DNA of 64,000 nt from Dethiobacter sp. (GCA_020725465.1 DYEY01000068.1:62001-126000); one strand, 5' to 3'; counted from the stretch's first letter, positions 16,639 through 25,262 are shown. Numbers and translations are program-made. Notes: a model not told the origin generated them from the sequence alone.

Positions 16639-18021
16639 CTATTTGAGCCCGTATTTTTCCAGCTTGTTATAGAGGTTCCGGATGGATATGCCCAGTTTCC
16701 TGGCCGCTTCCGTCTTATTGCCGCCGGTAGCCTGCAATACATCGGCCAGCAGTGTTTTTTCCCACCGTTCATGCAGCTGGGCCAGCGTGCCGCCCTGGTA
16801 GCCGCAGGAGTTCTGTTCCTGTGGCCCCGCACCGTTGCCGAGGGAAATCATCAGGTGCCGCACTTCCACCACTGTCTCGTCGCGTTTCAGGTTTATCAAG
16901 GCCCGGGCTACCACGTTTTTCAGCTCCCGTACGTTACCGGGCCAATCGTATTCCTGCAGCGTAGCCTGGGCGGCGGGGGAAATGCTGACACCGAGCCGGT
17001 TGTAATCCTGTCCCATGCGGTCCAGGTAGTACTGGGCCAGCAGCGGAACGTCCTCCCTTCTCTCCCGGAGAGGGGGCACCACGATGGGCAGCACGTTCAG
17101 CCGGTAGTACAGGTCCTTGCGGAAGCGGCCGGCCAGGATCAGCGCTTCCAGGTCGGCATTGGTGGCGGCAATTACCCTTACATCCACCGGTATGGCCTTT
17201 GCCTCCCCGATGCGGACAATCTCGCCCTCCTGCAATACCCGCAGAATCTTGGCCTGCAGGCTGACATCCATGGAACCGATTTCATCAAGAAAGATGGTAC
17301 CCCCGCTCGCTTCTTCAAACAGCCCTTTTTTACCCCGGCGCCTGGCCCCGGTAAACGCTCCCTCGGTATACCCGAACAGCTCGCTTTCCAGGAGGGTTTC
17401 CGGCAGCGCGCTGCAGTTGACCCGGATGAACGGTTTTTCACAACGTTGGCTCGCCTCGTGGATGGCATGGGCAAAAAGCTCTTTGCCTGTACCGCATTCC
17501 CCCCGCAGAAGCACGTTGGCGGGGGTGGCGGCCGCCACCTTGGCCAAGTTAATAGCCTGTTTCAGAGCGGGGCTTTCGCCGATAATATCTTCAAAGGTGT
17601 ACTTGGACTCCAGCTGGCGCACCTTTTGCCTGGTCCGGTGCAGCTCATCCATAAGCGCCCTTATTTCCGAAACATCATGAATAATACCCACACTGCCTTT
17701 AAGCTCGCCGCGAACAAACAAAGGAGCGCAGGAAACCAGCACGTTGCGCTTGTAAGGTCCCACTTTCATGGGAACGCCTTTGATGGCCTGGCCGGTCTCC
17801 AGTACCTTCATGTGCACGCTTTCACCCTCAGCGATGTCAACCTCGGCCGGTTTGTTCAAAACGTCCGTGTCTTTGAGCCCGGTCAGCCGGCAGTAGGCCT
17901 TGTTAAACAGTATGCCTATGCCATGCTCATCCACAACCGAGATAGCATCCTGGATGGAGTTAATAATAGTCCACAGGATAAGCTCCAGCTCCTCCGGCGG
18001 CCTGTCTCTGCGCATGCCCAT
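16639..18021 (-). CDS. Sigma-54-dependent activator with PAS sensor domain
   Basis: 460 aa. A PAS domain occupies about residues 15-120, starting INSIQDAISVVDEHGIGILF. The AAA+ domain (about 145-380) has Walker A GECGTGKE, the sigma-54 contact loop EGAFTGA, and Walker B GGTIFLDEIG. A Fis-type helix-turn-helix ends the protein (GGNKTEAARKLGISIRNLYN). GGGGGAGGAG precedes the ATG. No response-regulator domain is present, so a small ligand or redox signal is expected at the PAS domain. The nearest -24/-12 promoter is in front of the next operon, its likely target. Confidence 0.93.
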   Translation of the reverse strand: MGMRRDRPPEELELILWTIINSIQDAISVVDEHGIGILFNKAYCRLTGLKDTDVLNKPAEVDIAEGESVHMKVLETGQAIKGVPMKVGPYKRNVLVSCAPLFVRGELKGSVGIIHDVSEIRALMDELHRTRQKVRQLESKYTFEDIIGESPALKQAINLAKVAAATPANVLLRGECGTGKELFAHAIHEASQRCEKPFIRVNCSALPETLLESELFGYTEGAFTGARRRGKKGLFEEASGGTIFLDEIGSMDVSLQAKILRVLQEGEIVRIGEAKAIPVDVRVIAATNADLEALILAGRFRKDLYYRLNVLPIVVPPLRERREDVPLLAQYYLDRMGQDYNRLGVSISPAAQATLQEYDWPGNVRELKNVVARALINLKRDETVVEVRHLMISLGNGAGPQEQNSCGYQGGTLAQLHERWEKTLLADVLQATGGNKTEAARKLGISIRNLYNKLEKYGLK

Positions 18022-18047
18022 AAGGTTTCTCCTCCCCCTCTTTTTCG

Positions 18048-18056
18048 ATTATACCA
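18048..18056 (-). promoter_or_regulatory. Extended -10 promoter of the activator gene
   Basis: Minus-strand TGGTATAAT (extended -10), 27 bp before the activator start; no convincing -35. The same TATGGTATAAT string occurs in front of the thioesterase-gatCAB operon. Confidence 0.6.
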
Positions 18057-18199
18057 TACCCGCAGCAGATTGTGTCATAAATGGGGTAGCCACAGCCGTA
18101 TAGACTTCACCCTCCGGGTGCAATTTAAAACAAGCAGTTTATCAATGGCGCTGTGTTGAAGTGACCGAAAAACTGCCAAAAACCCGGGGGTGCTCTGAA

Positions 18200-19285
18200 G
18201 TGAAAGTAGCTATTATGGGAGCGGGCCTGTCAGGACTAAGCTGTGCCATCACCCTGGAGAAACACGGCATAGAACCGGTTATTTTTGAGAGCAGGAGTCA
18301 GCCCGGAGACCGCTTTGTCAACGGGGAGATACTCCTGTCCATGCTTACCTTTCCGGTTCACGACTGTATCGCTTACTTTGCCGACACTTTCGGCATATTT
18401 CTGAGCCCCCTTGCCAACATCAAAAAGCTGTACATCTTTTCCGAACATGAAAAAGCGGAAATTCACGGCAACCTCGGGTTCACCAACCTGCGGGGACGGG
18501 ACGCCGATTCTTTTGAAAACCAGCTGGCCAGGCAGGTTAGGTCGAAGATACGCTTCAATTCCAGGCATACTTACGAAGAGCTGCTGCTGGATTTCACCCA
18601 CGTGGTCATGGCTACCGGAGACGCCGCTTACGCGGCGAAAGTCCAGGACTTCCGGACTGACCTGACCGTTCGGCTCAAAGGGGCTGTTGTCACCGGAGAT
18701 TTTGACCGTTACACAGTGGCCGCCTGGCTGGATTACAACCTGGCACCCAAAGGCTACTGTTATTTTATCCCGCTTTCCGCCCGGGAGGCCAACATCGTCA
18801 TCGCCTACCCCGAGTACCCCGAAACCAGGGAAACGGACATTCATACACTGTGGGAGAGGTTCCTGGGGCGGGTCCGCCATGACCTGGGACAGGAACCGGA
18901 AATCACCGACACCTTCGAAATTCACAACTATATCTTCGGTATCTGCAATTACCCGCGTATCGGCAACACTTATTTTACCGGCAACTGTTTCGGTTCAATC
19001 ATGCCGTTTCTCGGTTTCGGACAGTTTGTCTCGGTCCTTACCGGCGTATATGCCGCTTACGACCTGTGCGGATTGGGAAAGTACACTGAGCTGACCAAGC
19101 CGCTGAAAGACAGCTACCGGAACTCCCTGGCCCTGCGCCGCGGCCTGGAAAAGCTGGATAACCGCAGCCTTGATCTGCTGGTCAAAGGCTTAAACGGGCG
19201 CCCCGGCGACTGGTTGTTCAACAGCAAACGCTATGACCCGCTCAAAGTGGCTGGCTATCTGCTCAGGCCACTGCTTAAAGCCTAG
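18200..19285 (+). CDS. FAD-dependent oxidoreductase of the geranylgeranyl reductase-like superfamily
   Basis: 361 aa. N-terminal FAD site VKVAIMGAGLSGLSCAITLE followed by the Glu that binds the ribose (IFESRSQPGDR), a mid-domain VVMATGDAAY, and a C-terminal FTGNCFGSIMPFLGFGQFV block where this superfamily places its second FAD contact. I do not recognise a named enzyme; flavin hydroxylases and geranylgeranyl reductases are the nearest shapes. The GTG at 18200 has GGGGGTG upstream; a GTG at 18161 is an alternative with a weaker site. Its stop overlaps that of the convergent tryptophanase gene, with no terminator between. Confidence 0.72.
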   Translation: MKVAIMGAGLSGLSCAITLEKHGIEPVIFESRSQPGDRFVNGEILLSMLTFPVHDCIAYFADTFGIFLSPLANIKKLYIFSEHEKAEIHGNLGFTNLRGRDADSFENQLARQVRSKIRFNSRHTYEELLLDFTHVVMATGDAAYAAKVQDFRTDLTVRLKGAVVTGDFDRYTVAAWLDYNLAPKGYCYFIPLSAREANIVIAYPEYPETRETDIHTLWERFLGRVRHDLGQEPEITDTFEIHNYIFGICNYPRIGNTYFTGNCFGSIMPFLGFGQFVSVLTGVYAAYDLCGLGKYTELTKPLKDSYRNSLALRRGLEKLDNRSLDLLVKGLNGRPGDWLFNSKRYDPLKVAGYLLRPLLKA

Positions 19286-20655
19286 ACCATCTCCAACCTG
19301 GCGGTAAAATGCCTGAGAACAGCTTCCTCCTCCACGATTCTTACACCGCGCACGCTGTCCCGGCGCCGGTAGATGTTCCCCAGAGCCTCCGCCACGTATG
19401 CCATATGATTATCGGTGTAGACACGGCGGGGAATGGCAAGGCGCAGGAATTCCAGCGGCGAAAAGCGTTGCTGGCCTGTTATGGGGTCGCGGCCAAGCAT
19501 GAAGGAGCCTACTTCCACCCCTCTTATCCCCGCCTCCAGGTAAAGCTGGCAGGCCAGCGCCTGGCCGGGAAACTGATGTGGCGGAATCTGGGGCAGAAAT
19601 TTTCCGGCGTCCACAAACACCGCGTGTCCGCCCGCAGGCTGCTGGATCGGCACACCCAGTTCAGCCAGCTTGCCGGCCAGGAAGGCAACCTGCGTAGTCC
19701 TGGCCTCCAGGTAGGACTCGTCCACCACCTCTCGCAGTCCGCGCGCCAGGGCTTCCAGGTCCCTGCCCGCCAGGCCGCCATAGGTGGGAAAGCCCTCCAG
19801 CGGTACCATCCTGGCCCTGACCCGGTTATACAGGTCACGGTCGCTTTTGATCCCAATCAGGCCGCCGATGTTAACCAGGCCGTCTTTCTTGGCGCTCATG
19901 ACAAAACCGTCGGCACAGGCAAACATCTCTCGCACAATCTCTGTTACAGATTTGGCGGCGTACCCTTCTTCCCTTAACTTTATAAACCAGGCGTTTTCGG
20001 CAAAACGGGCAGCGTCCAGAAAGAGGCGCAAACCATACCGGTCGGCCAAACGGCGGGTCTGCCTGATGTTTTCCAGCGCCACCGGCTGGCCGCCCACGCT
20101 GTTGCAGGTAACGGTAAGCAGGATAAAGGCAATCCTGCCTGCTCCCTCCCTCTGGATCATATCTGCCAGCCGGCCGGTGTCGATGTTGCCCTTGAAATCG
20201 TGCTCACGCGCCGTGTCAAAAGCTTCTTCCACCACCAGGTTGACACCAAGTCCTTTTTTCAGCTCAATGTGGGCCTGGGTGGTGTCAAAGTGGTAATTGC
20301 CGATTACCGCCTGGCCAGGTTCAATCAGCAGTGAAAACAGCACATTCTCCGCGCCCCTTCCCTGGTGTACCGGGACAATGTACTCATGGCCGAAGATTTC
20401 ACGGCAGGTTTGCTCCAGCCGGTAGAAGCTGCGGCTGCCAGCGTACGACTCGTCACCCAGCATAATGCCCGCCCACTGACTGTCGCTCATGGCGCCGGTG
20501 CCGCTGTCGGTGAGCAGGTCAATGAAAACATCATCAGATTTCAGGTTAAAAATATTATAGTGGGCTGACTGCAAACGGGCTTCTCTTTGGGAACGGGGTA
20601 TCAGCCGTATCGGTTCCACCATTTTAATTTTATAAGGCTCAGGTTTTGCTTTCAC
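19282..20655 (-). CDS. tnaA: Tryptophanase (L-tryptophan indole-lyase)
   Basis: 457 aa beta-eliminating lyase; splits L-tryptophan into indole, pyruvate and ammonia. The fold is shared with tyrosine phenol-lyase (LLTDSGTGAMSDSQWAGIM, VPVHQGRGAENVLFS, PLP Lys in SAKKDGLVNIGG), so distinguishing residues were checked. The end reads LRHFTARL, with the His found in tryptophanases; tyrosine phenol-lyase has Phe. GVEVGSF has Val where the phenol-lyase has Arg. Both favour tryptophan. The start is a GTG with AAAGGAG 11 nt upstream. I saw no TnaC-like leader peptide. Confidence 0.88.
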   Translation of the reverse strand: MKAKPEPYKIKMVEPIRLIPRSQREARLQSAHYNIFNLKSDDVFIDLLTDSGTGAMSDSQWAGIMLGDESYAGSRSFYRLEQTCREIFGHEYIVPVHQGRGAENVLFSLLIEPGQAVIGNYHFDTTQAHIELKKGLGVNLVVEEAFDTAREHDFKGNIDTGRLADMIQREGAGRIAFILLTVTCNSVGGQPVALENIRQTRRLADRYGLRLFLDAARFAENAWFIKLREEGYAAKSVTEIVREMFACADGFVMSAKKDGLVNIGGLIGIKSDRDLYNRVRARMVPLEGFPTYGGLAGRDLEALARGLREVVDESYLEARTTQVAFLAGKLAELGVPIQQPAGGHAVFVDAGKFLPQIPPHQFPGQALACQLYLEAGIRGVEVGSFMLGRDPITGQQRFSPLEFLRLAIPRRVYTDNHMAYVAEALGNIYRRRDSVRGVRIVEEEAVLRHFTARLEMV

Positions 20656-20745
20656 TGCTGAATCAGCTCCTTTGTATTTTTGAGCACAATATTAAAGTTT
20701 CGGCACAAATCCAGTTAATCCTACCAAATCAAAAAATGCAGAGCA

Positions 20746-20774
20746 AAGAAAACCGCCCGCTGCGTCAGCGGGCG
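20746..20774 (-). terminator. Terminator after the split-barrel flavin protein gene
   Basis: Minus-strand CGCCCGCTG and CAGCGGGCG around a 3-nt loop, then GGTTTTCTTT. It separates this gene from tryptophanase, which must have its own promoter in 20656-20745; none stands out. Confidence 0.85.
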
Positions 20775-20822
20775 ACTGCGGTTTAGTCCTGCCTGCGCCT
20801 GTTGCGGGCACTGTCGCTTCAG

Positions 20823-21296
20823 CTAAATCCGGCCCGGCCCGGAGATTTTGCCCGTCAGGTTGTCCGCCCTGACCCTGTAGATTAGCACCGGTTCCAATTC
20901 GTTTTCATCATAGGTATATTCCCCAGGTTCCCTTTGATACTGCCTGGTAATTACGTTCAGAGCGTAACTTTTTAAGGCAGCATCTTCAACCGTTTCCACG
21001 GTTCCTTCGCAGATGACGGAGAAATACTTTACACTCCACCGGCAGGGCTTATCTTCCCTGATTACTTCCACATCAGTCTCCAGCTCAAGGCAGACATGAG
21101 GGTTTTTTTTAAGAATTTCCACTTTTTTCCCGTTGCGGGCCGAATGCAGGAAAAAATATTCTCCGTCAAAGCCAAAGCACATGGGAACCACGTACGGCTT
21201 TTCTCCCTCCGCCATAGCCAGCCGGCAGGTGACAGCCCTGCCGATTGCCTTATGAATCAAATCCGTTGCGGTAACCAGCTTGTCTTTTCTTCTCAG
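20823..21296 (-). CDS. Pyridoxamine 5'-phosphate oxidase-family flavin-binding protein
   Basis: 157 aa split-barrel protein. Seen: GRAVTCRLAMAEGEKPYVVPMCFGFDGEYFFLHSA and WSVKYFSVICEGTVETVED (blocks only partly quoted by position here). Relatives bind FMN or F420 and many are of unknown function. The family N-terminus is Met-Arg-Arg-Lys-Asp; here the frame reads CTG AGA AGA AAA GAC at 21296 after AAAAGGTGAG, with an in-frame TGA just upstream. A CTG start is therefore likely; the first ordinary start (TTG at 21260) would remove 12 conserved-looking residues. Confidence 0.82.
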   Translation of the reverse strand: MRRKDKLVTATDLIHKAIGRAVTCRLAMAEGEKPYVVPMCFGFDGEYFFLHSARNGKKVEILKKNPHVCLELETDVEVIREDKPCRWSVKYFSVICEGTVETVEDAALKSYALNVITRQYQREPGEYTYDENELEPVLIYRVRADNLTGKISGPGRI

Positions 21297-21320
21297 TACC
21301 GCTCACCTTTTCCCCTGTTT

Positions 21321-21460
21321 TTAGTACTAAAGCGAAATTTAACCTCAATGGGCCATGAGGACGGTTTTCATTTTACCGGAGCGCAGCGGTGGTCCGCAGG
21401 GAAGGCGATGAAACCGCCTCCCTTGGCGCAACGGCTGTCACGCCATAGCAATATTTCGCT
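21321..21460. other. Candidate structured RNA or palindromic repeat element
   Basis: A non-coding stretch bounded by inverted AGCGAAAT (21331-21338) and ATTTCGCT (21453-21460). Inside are several hairpins: CCTCA/TGAGG, CGGT/ACCG, GCGG/CCGC, a long one pairing AGGGAAGGCG with CGCCTCCCT (21399-21423), and GGCG/CGCC. A 10-bp palindrome TTAGTACTAA precedes it. No riboswitch class was recognised on either strand. On the minus strand it would be the leader of the gene starting at 21296. Confidence 0.4.
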
Positions 21461-21466
21461 AAAGTG

Positions 21467-21937
21467 TCAGTCTTTTTTCAAAAATATGTGGACCAGCAGC
21501 GGTTCTTCGTGAAATACAGCGAGAACAAGCTCGCGGTTGCCCACAATAAGGCGCTCTCCCGTCAGGGGAGAAACAAAGAGGCTGATCCTGTCACGGGGTT
21601 CTTCGTCGTGAAAAACTGTATAGACGCCCTCTTCTTTCAGGTAGGGCAGGGAGCCGTCCAGGTGGGGCAGCCCGGGGCCAAAACTGTCGAAAGTGGTGGT
21701 GAGAGGTTTTATCCTGCCGTCTTCCGTAACGGCAAAAGTGCCGGCCACTTCCCGCCCGGTCACAGAGTGGGTATAGCGGAGGGAAAAAACATCACCCTCT
21801 TTTACCGGCAGACTGTGCCGCACCCGGCCGTCACCGGGCGTGGCAACAGTCAGGTGCCACGGTTTTGCCGGCAGAAAAACAGCCGGGGCAAATAAAATAA
21901 GGAGGGCGGGCAGTGCAAACAAAATTCTTTTGTTCAA
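21467..21937 (-). CDS. DUF1850 TRAP-associated protein
   Basis: 156 aa. One N-terminal membrane segment or signal (residues 4-23), then a DUF1850 domain with FSLRYTHSVTGREVAGTF and TFDSFGPGLPH. This domain is found almost only next to TAXI-type TRAP transporters, as here, where it follows the permease gene by 33 bp. Its function is unknown; the predicted location is the outer face of the membrane, so an accessory role in transport is inferred. Confidence 0.85.
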   Translation of the reverse strand: MNKRILFALPALLILFAPAVFLPAKPWHLTVATPGDGRVRHSLPVKEGDVFSLRYTHSVTGREVAGTFAVTEDGRIKPLTTTFDSFGPGLPHLDGSLPYLKEEGVYTVFHDEEPRDRISLFVSPLTGERLIVGNRELVLAVFHEEPLLVHIFLKKD

Positions 21938-21970
21938 CCGCCTGCCTCCCTTCGCTTTAAAGCCTGTTTT

Positions 21971-24001
21971 TTATGCTCCCGCCAGCAAAGCTTCTTTCTT
22001 AACTTCGCTGGCCTTTCTGCGGCGCTGGTTGAGGTAAATAAGGATGAAGACCGTGAGTCCCAGCACATCGCTCAGCACAGTGGGCCAGACCATGGAAACG
22101 GCAATGGCCAGAAGTATCGCCATCTCCCATAACCGCAGCCTGGTAACCAGCCAGCGCTGGATCACCGCGGCGAAACAGTACATGCCAAACAGCGAAGTGG
22201 CAGCCACCAGGATGGCCTTGTACCAGGTGGTATTAAGCAGCAACAGCTGCGGGTTGTAGATGAACATAAACGGCAGCCAGAAAGCGGCCAAATCGAACTT
22301 AAAGCCGAGAAAACCGGTTTTTATGGGATCTGAGCGGGCTATGGCCGCCGCGGCATAGGCGGCGACACCTACCGGGGGCGTGTCGTCGGCCAGGATGGCG
22401 TAGTAAATGATAAACAGGTGAACGGCCATAGTTGTGAGGTTGGGAGCAACAGCAAGGATGGCCGGCGCCACCAGGGTGGCCATCACCACGTACTTGGCGG
22501 TGGTGGGTAGCCCCATGCCCAGGATTATGGACATCCCGGCGGCCATCAGCAGTACCAGGAACAGGTTGTTGGAGGTTAGAACTGAAATGAACATGGTCAT
22601 GCGCATACCCAGGCCGGTCAGGGTAACGATGCCCACGATGATGCCTGCCGCGGCACAGGCCACGGCGATGCCGGCCATACCCTTGGCGGAGCTGTCCAAG
22701 CTCCTGATAAAAAATTCCAGAAATTCCTTCCCCTTGCGGCCAAGGGCTTCGGGCATGGTGGCCTGCCCGGCGCGCACTTCTTTGCAGGCTTCGATAAGTT
22801 TGGTGATGATATTGAGAACTATAATGGTGAGAATGGCGTTGAAAGCGGCAGTCAGCGGCGTAAGCCGGACAATGATCAGGTAGTAGAGTAGGACAAGTAC
22901 GGGGATCCAGTACTGGATGCCCCCGATAAAAGTCTGCCAGAAGGGAGGGATCTCTTCTTTGGGCATGGGCTTCATACCGGTCTTGGCGGCTTCAAGGTGT
23001 ACCACTGCCAGGATAGCCACATAACTGAGGATGGCAGGCAAAGCGGCTGCCGCAATGATGCGTACATAAGGAATGCCGGTGAATTCAGCCATGATGAAGG
23101 CGGCGGCTCCCATCACCGGCGGCATAAATTGGCCGTTGGTAGAAGCTGCCGTCTCCACGGCACCTGCCACTTCCGGCTTGAAACCGGTCCTTTTCATTAC
23201 CGGTATGGTCAGAGAACCGGTGATGGCGGTGTTGGCCACCGAGCTGCCGACGATGCTTCCCAAAAAGCCGCTGGCCATGACCGCTGCCTTAGCCGGCCCG
23301 CCGCGAAAACGTCCCAGCACGGCAAAGGAAAGCCTGACCAGGTAAGTCCCGGCGCCGATTTCCTGTAAAAAACAGCCAAACAGCACAAAGCCGAAAACAA
23401 ATGTTGCCGATACAGCGATAGGGATGCCGAATATACCTTCCCCGGTCAGATACAGGTGGTCGATAACCCTGCTCAGCCTGTAACCGCGATGAGCCAGGGC
23501 GTCAAAAAGATATGGGCCGGCAAAAGCATAGGAGATGAAAACAACGGTAACCGTGGGCAGGACCCAGCCAAAGGCGCGGCGGGCCGCCTCCAGGATAGCC
23601 AGTACAGCAATAATGCCCATGAAAATGTCAAGCCGGGTGGGCTGACCAACCCGCCTGACCAGCTCTTCATAATTGACAAAAATGTAAAATATGGAAACAA
23701 AGCCGGCAACGGCTATGAGGATATCCCAAAACGGCAGTTTGTGATAACTTGCTTCGCTTTTTCGGTTAAAGGGGAAATAGAGGAAACAGAGGGCGAGGCC
23801 AACGGATAAATGGGCGGAGCGGTGAAGGGATGCCGTTGGCGCTCCCTGCCAGAGGGTATAAAAATGGTAGGAAGCCCAAAGCAGGCCGATAATAAAGACC
23901 GCCTTTTCGGGTAGGCCGGAAAGCGTCCTTACCTGGCCCTCGTCGCTGAATTTCGATAAATCGATGTCTTGGTGTCTGGCGGCTGCTTCTTTGCTGTTCA
24001 A
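21971..24001 (-). CDS. TAXI-type TRAP transporter, fused 4TM/12TM permease
   Basis: 676 aa, membrane protein throughout. The first third matches the small DctQ-like subunit fused to a large DctM-like subunit. Large-subunit blocks include ASGFLGSIVGSSVANTAITG, TAASTNGQFMPPVMGAAAF and GMGLPTTAKYVVMA. Couples uptake of a small acid to a sodium or proton gradient. The start is TTG at 24001 with GGAGGTGAT upstream; the longer frame would place that ribosome site inside the gene. It follows the binding-protein gene in the same operon. Confidence 0.93.
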   Translation of the reverse strand: MNSKEAAARHQDIDLSKFSDEGQVRTLSGLPEKAVFIIGLLWASYHFYTLWQGAPTASLHRSAHLSVGLALCFLYFPFNRKSEASYHKLPFWDILIAVAGFVSIFYIFVNYEELVRRVGQPTRLDIFMGIIAVLAILEAARRAFGWVLPTVTVVFISYAFAGPYLFDALAHRGYRLSRVIDHLYLTGEGIFGIPIAVSATFVFGFVLFGCFLQEIGAGTYLVRLSFAVLGRFRGGPAKAAVMASGFLGSIVGSSVANTAITGSLTIPVMKRTGFKPEVAGAVETAASTNGQFMPPVMGAAAFIMAEFTGIPYVRIIAAAALPAILSYVAILAVVHLEAAKTGMKPMPKEEIPPFWQTFIGGIQYWIPVLVLLYYLIIVRLTPLTAAFNAILTIIVLNIITKLIEACKEVRAGQATMPEALGRKGKEFLEFFIRSLDSSAKGMAGIAVACAAAGIIVGIVTLTGLGMRMTMFISVLTSNNLFLVLLMAAGMSIILGMGLPTTAKYVVMATLVAPAILAVAPNLTTMAVHLFIIYYAILADDTPPVGVAAYAAAAIARSDPIKTGFLGFKFDLAAFWLPFMFIYNPQLLLLNTTWYKAILVAATSLFGMYCFAAVIQRWLVTRLRLWEMAILLAIAVSMVWPTVLSDVLGLTVFILIYLNQRRRKASEVKKEALLAGA

Positions 24002-24034
24002 TATATCACCTCCAGTCTCTGGCAATGGGAAGAA

Positions 24035-24067
24035 AGTGCAGGACGCCCGTAAAAGACGCCCTGCACT
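24035..24067 (-). repeat. Intercistronic stem-loop between TRAP binding-protein and permease genes
   Basis: AGTGCAGG and CCTGCACT pair around a 17-nt interior that can pair further (ACG/CG). No T run follows, so it is probably not a terminator. Such hairpins often protect the abundant binding-protein part of a transporter mRNA; that role is inferred. Confidence 0.6.
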
Positions 24068-24079
24068 CCGCTGTATGCA

Positions 24080-25099
24080 TTACATTTTGCCTTTTTCTTT
24101 GAAGTACCTGGCGGCGCCGGGATGCAGCTCCAGGGGCATACCGTCCAGAGCGCTGTCCAGGGTGACTCTCTTGCCCATTTCATGGGCACGGTGGATATCG
24201 TTTAGGTTCTCAAAGATACCCTTGACAAAGTCGTACATAACGTCTTCGTGCAGTTCCGCCCGGGCGGCCACCATGGCCAGCACGGTTACCGTCTGGGTGG
24301 CGGGAACTCCCTTGTACACGCCTTCGGGAATGACGGTCTTGGAATAGAAGGGATATTTGGCGCTGAGCTTGGCGGCATGGGCATCATCAACTGTAAGCAG
24401 GGCGATATCATGGGTGGTAGCCAGGTCAGCTATAACGGCAGCGCCGATGCCCACCGTGAAGAAGGCGGCGTCAATACGGCCGTCTTTCAGGAAGTCAGCC
24501 GACTCCTGGGCAGTGAGTCGCTCTACTTTGATATCGTCGAATTTGATGTCATATGCTTCCAGTATCTGGGCAGCATTGGCTTCGGTACCGCTGCCCAGCG
24601 GGCCTACCGCCACTCTTTTGCCCTTGAGGTCAGCCGGTGAATTAATGCCGGAGTCTTTGCGCACCACCAGCTGGCAGGGTTCCGGGTAGAGCATGAACAG
24701 GCCTCTTATGTTGGGGATAGGCTTATCAAACATCTTTTCGCCGTGGAAAGCATAATAAGCGATGTCGTTTTGCAAAATGGCCAGATCCGCGTCACCGGTA
24801 CCAATCAGTTTGGCATTGGCCACGGAAGCGCCGGAGGACTCAACGGACAGGCTGATGTTGGGCATCTTTTCATAGGCAATCCGGGACATAGCACCGGAGA
24901 TGGGATAGTAGACGCCGGTTACCCAACCGGAGGCCATGGTAAGGCGGGACTTGGCGGGAGCCGCGGGTGGTTCCGGAGCAGGCGCCGGGGCCGGGGCGGG
25001 AGCCGGTGCCGGGGCCGGCTTCTGGCCGCAGCCGGCCAGGGTAAGGGCCGCAATCAAAAGCAACACCAGAACCAGATTGAAACCTCTCATTTTTTTCAA
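24080..25099 (-). CDS. TAXI-family TRAP substrate-binding lipoprotein
   Basis: 339 aa. Lipoprotein signal with lipobox LAGC at about residue 24, then an unusual Pro-Ala repeat linker (about residues 28-47) acting as a spacer. The binding domain has the TAXI marks TMASGWVTGVYYPISGAMS, GTGDADLAILQND and GKRVAVGPLGSGTE. Family ligands are often glutamate or other dicarboxylates, but the ligand here cannot be assigned. The start is TTG with GGAGGGG upstream. First gene of the transporter operon. Confidence 0.92.
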   Translation of the reverse strand: MKKMRGFNLVLVLLLIAALTLAGCGQKPAPAPAPAPAPAPAPEPPAAPAKSRLTMASGWVTGVYYPISGAMSRIAYEKMPNISLSVESSGASVANAKLIGTGDADLAILQNDIAYYAFHGEKMFDKPIPNIRGLFMLYPEPCQLVVRKDSGINSPADLKGKRVAVGPLGSGTEANAAQILEAYDIKFDDIKVERLTAQESADFLKDGRIDAAFFTVGIGAAVIADLATTHDIALLTVDDAHAAKLSAKYPFYSKTVIPEGVYKGVPATQTVTVLAMVAARAELHEDVMYDFVKGIFENLNDIHRAHEMGKRVTLDSALDGMPLELHPGAARYFKEKGKM

Positions 25100-25187
25100 A
25101 ATTACCCCTCCATTTCTGAATTATCAGACTTATAAAAACAGTTTTTGGCTGGCAATTCCCACCTCCCGGAATTTTATGCTGGCACGT

Positions 25188-25220
25188 GGTGCCTGCAAAA
25201 CCCATGATGCAACAGGCACC
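25188..25220. repeat. Inverted repeat upstream of the TRAP operon
   Basis: GGTGCCTG and CAGGCACC, with inner TGCA pairing, around a 10-nt loop. No T run on either strand. It lies between the class III aminotransferase stop and the binding-protein start and could be a leader structure or operator. Confidence 0.4.
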
Positions 25221-25262
25221 CGGTACAATAATAAATTCTACCGGGGATTGCCATTTTCCTTC

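Noticed and set aside
16771-18159. Long open frame (462 codons) on the plus strand
   Set aside because: It lies antisense to the sigma-54 activator, which has complete family motifs; the antisense translation has none. GC-rich coding DNA often leaves the opposite frame open.
19282-20655. Tyrosine phenol-lyase
   Set aside because: The residues that distinguish the two enzymes (His near the C-terminus, Val instead of Arg) match tryptophanase.
21321-21460. Molybdenum-cofactor or cobalamin riboswitch
   Set aside because: GCCTCCC and GGGAAGGCG strings look superficially similar, but the other conserved blocks are missing and the plus strand has no downstream gene.
24960-25020. Pro-Ala repeat as a sign of frameshift or assembly error
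   Set aside because: It is in frame, directly follows the lipobox and is a plausible flexible linker in a lipoprotein.
25188-25220. Terminator after the class III aminotransferase gene
   Set aside because: The stem is good but no T run follows on the minus strand; listed only as an inverted repeat.
25140-25262. Sigma-54 promoter before the TRAP operon
   Set aside because: Several GG...GC pairs occur, but spacing is 8, 9 or 12 nt instead of 10.
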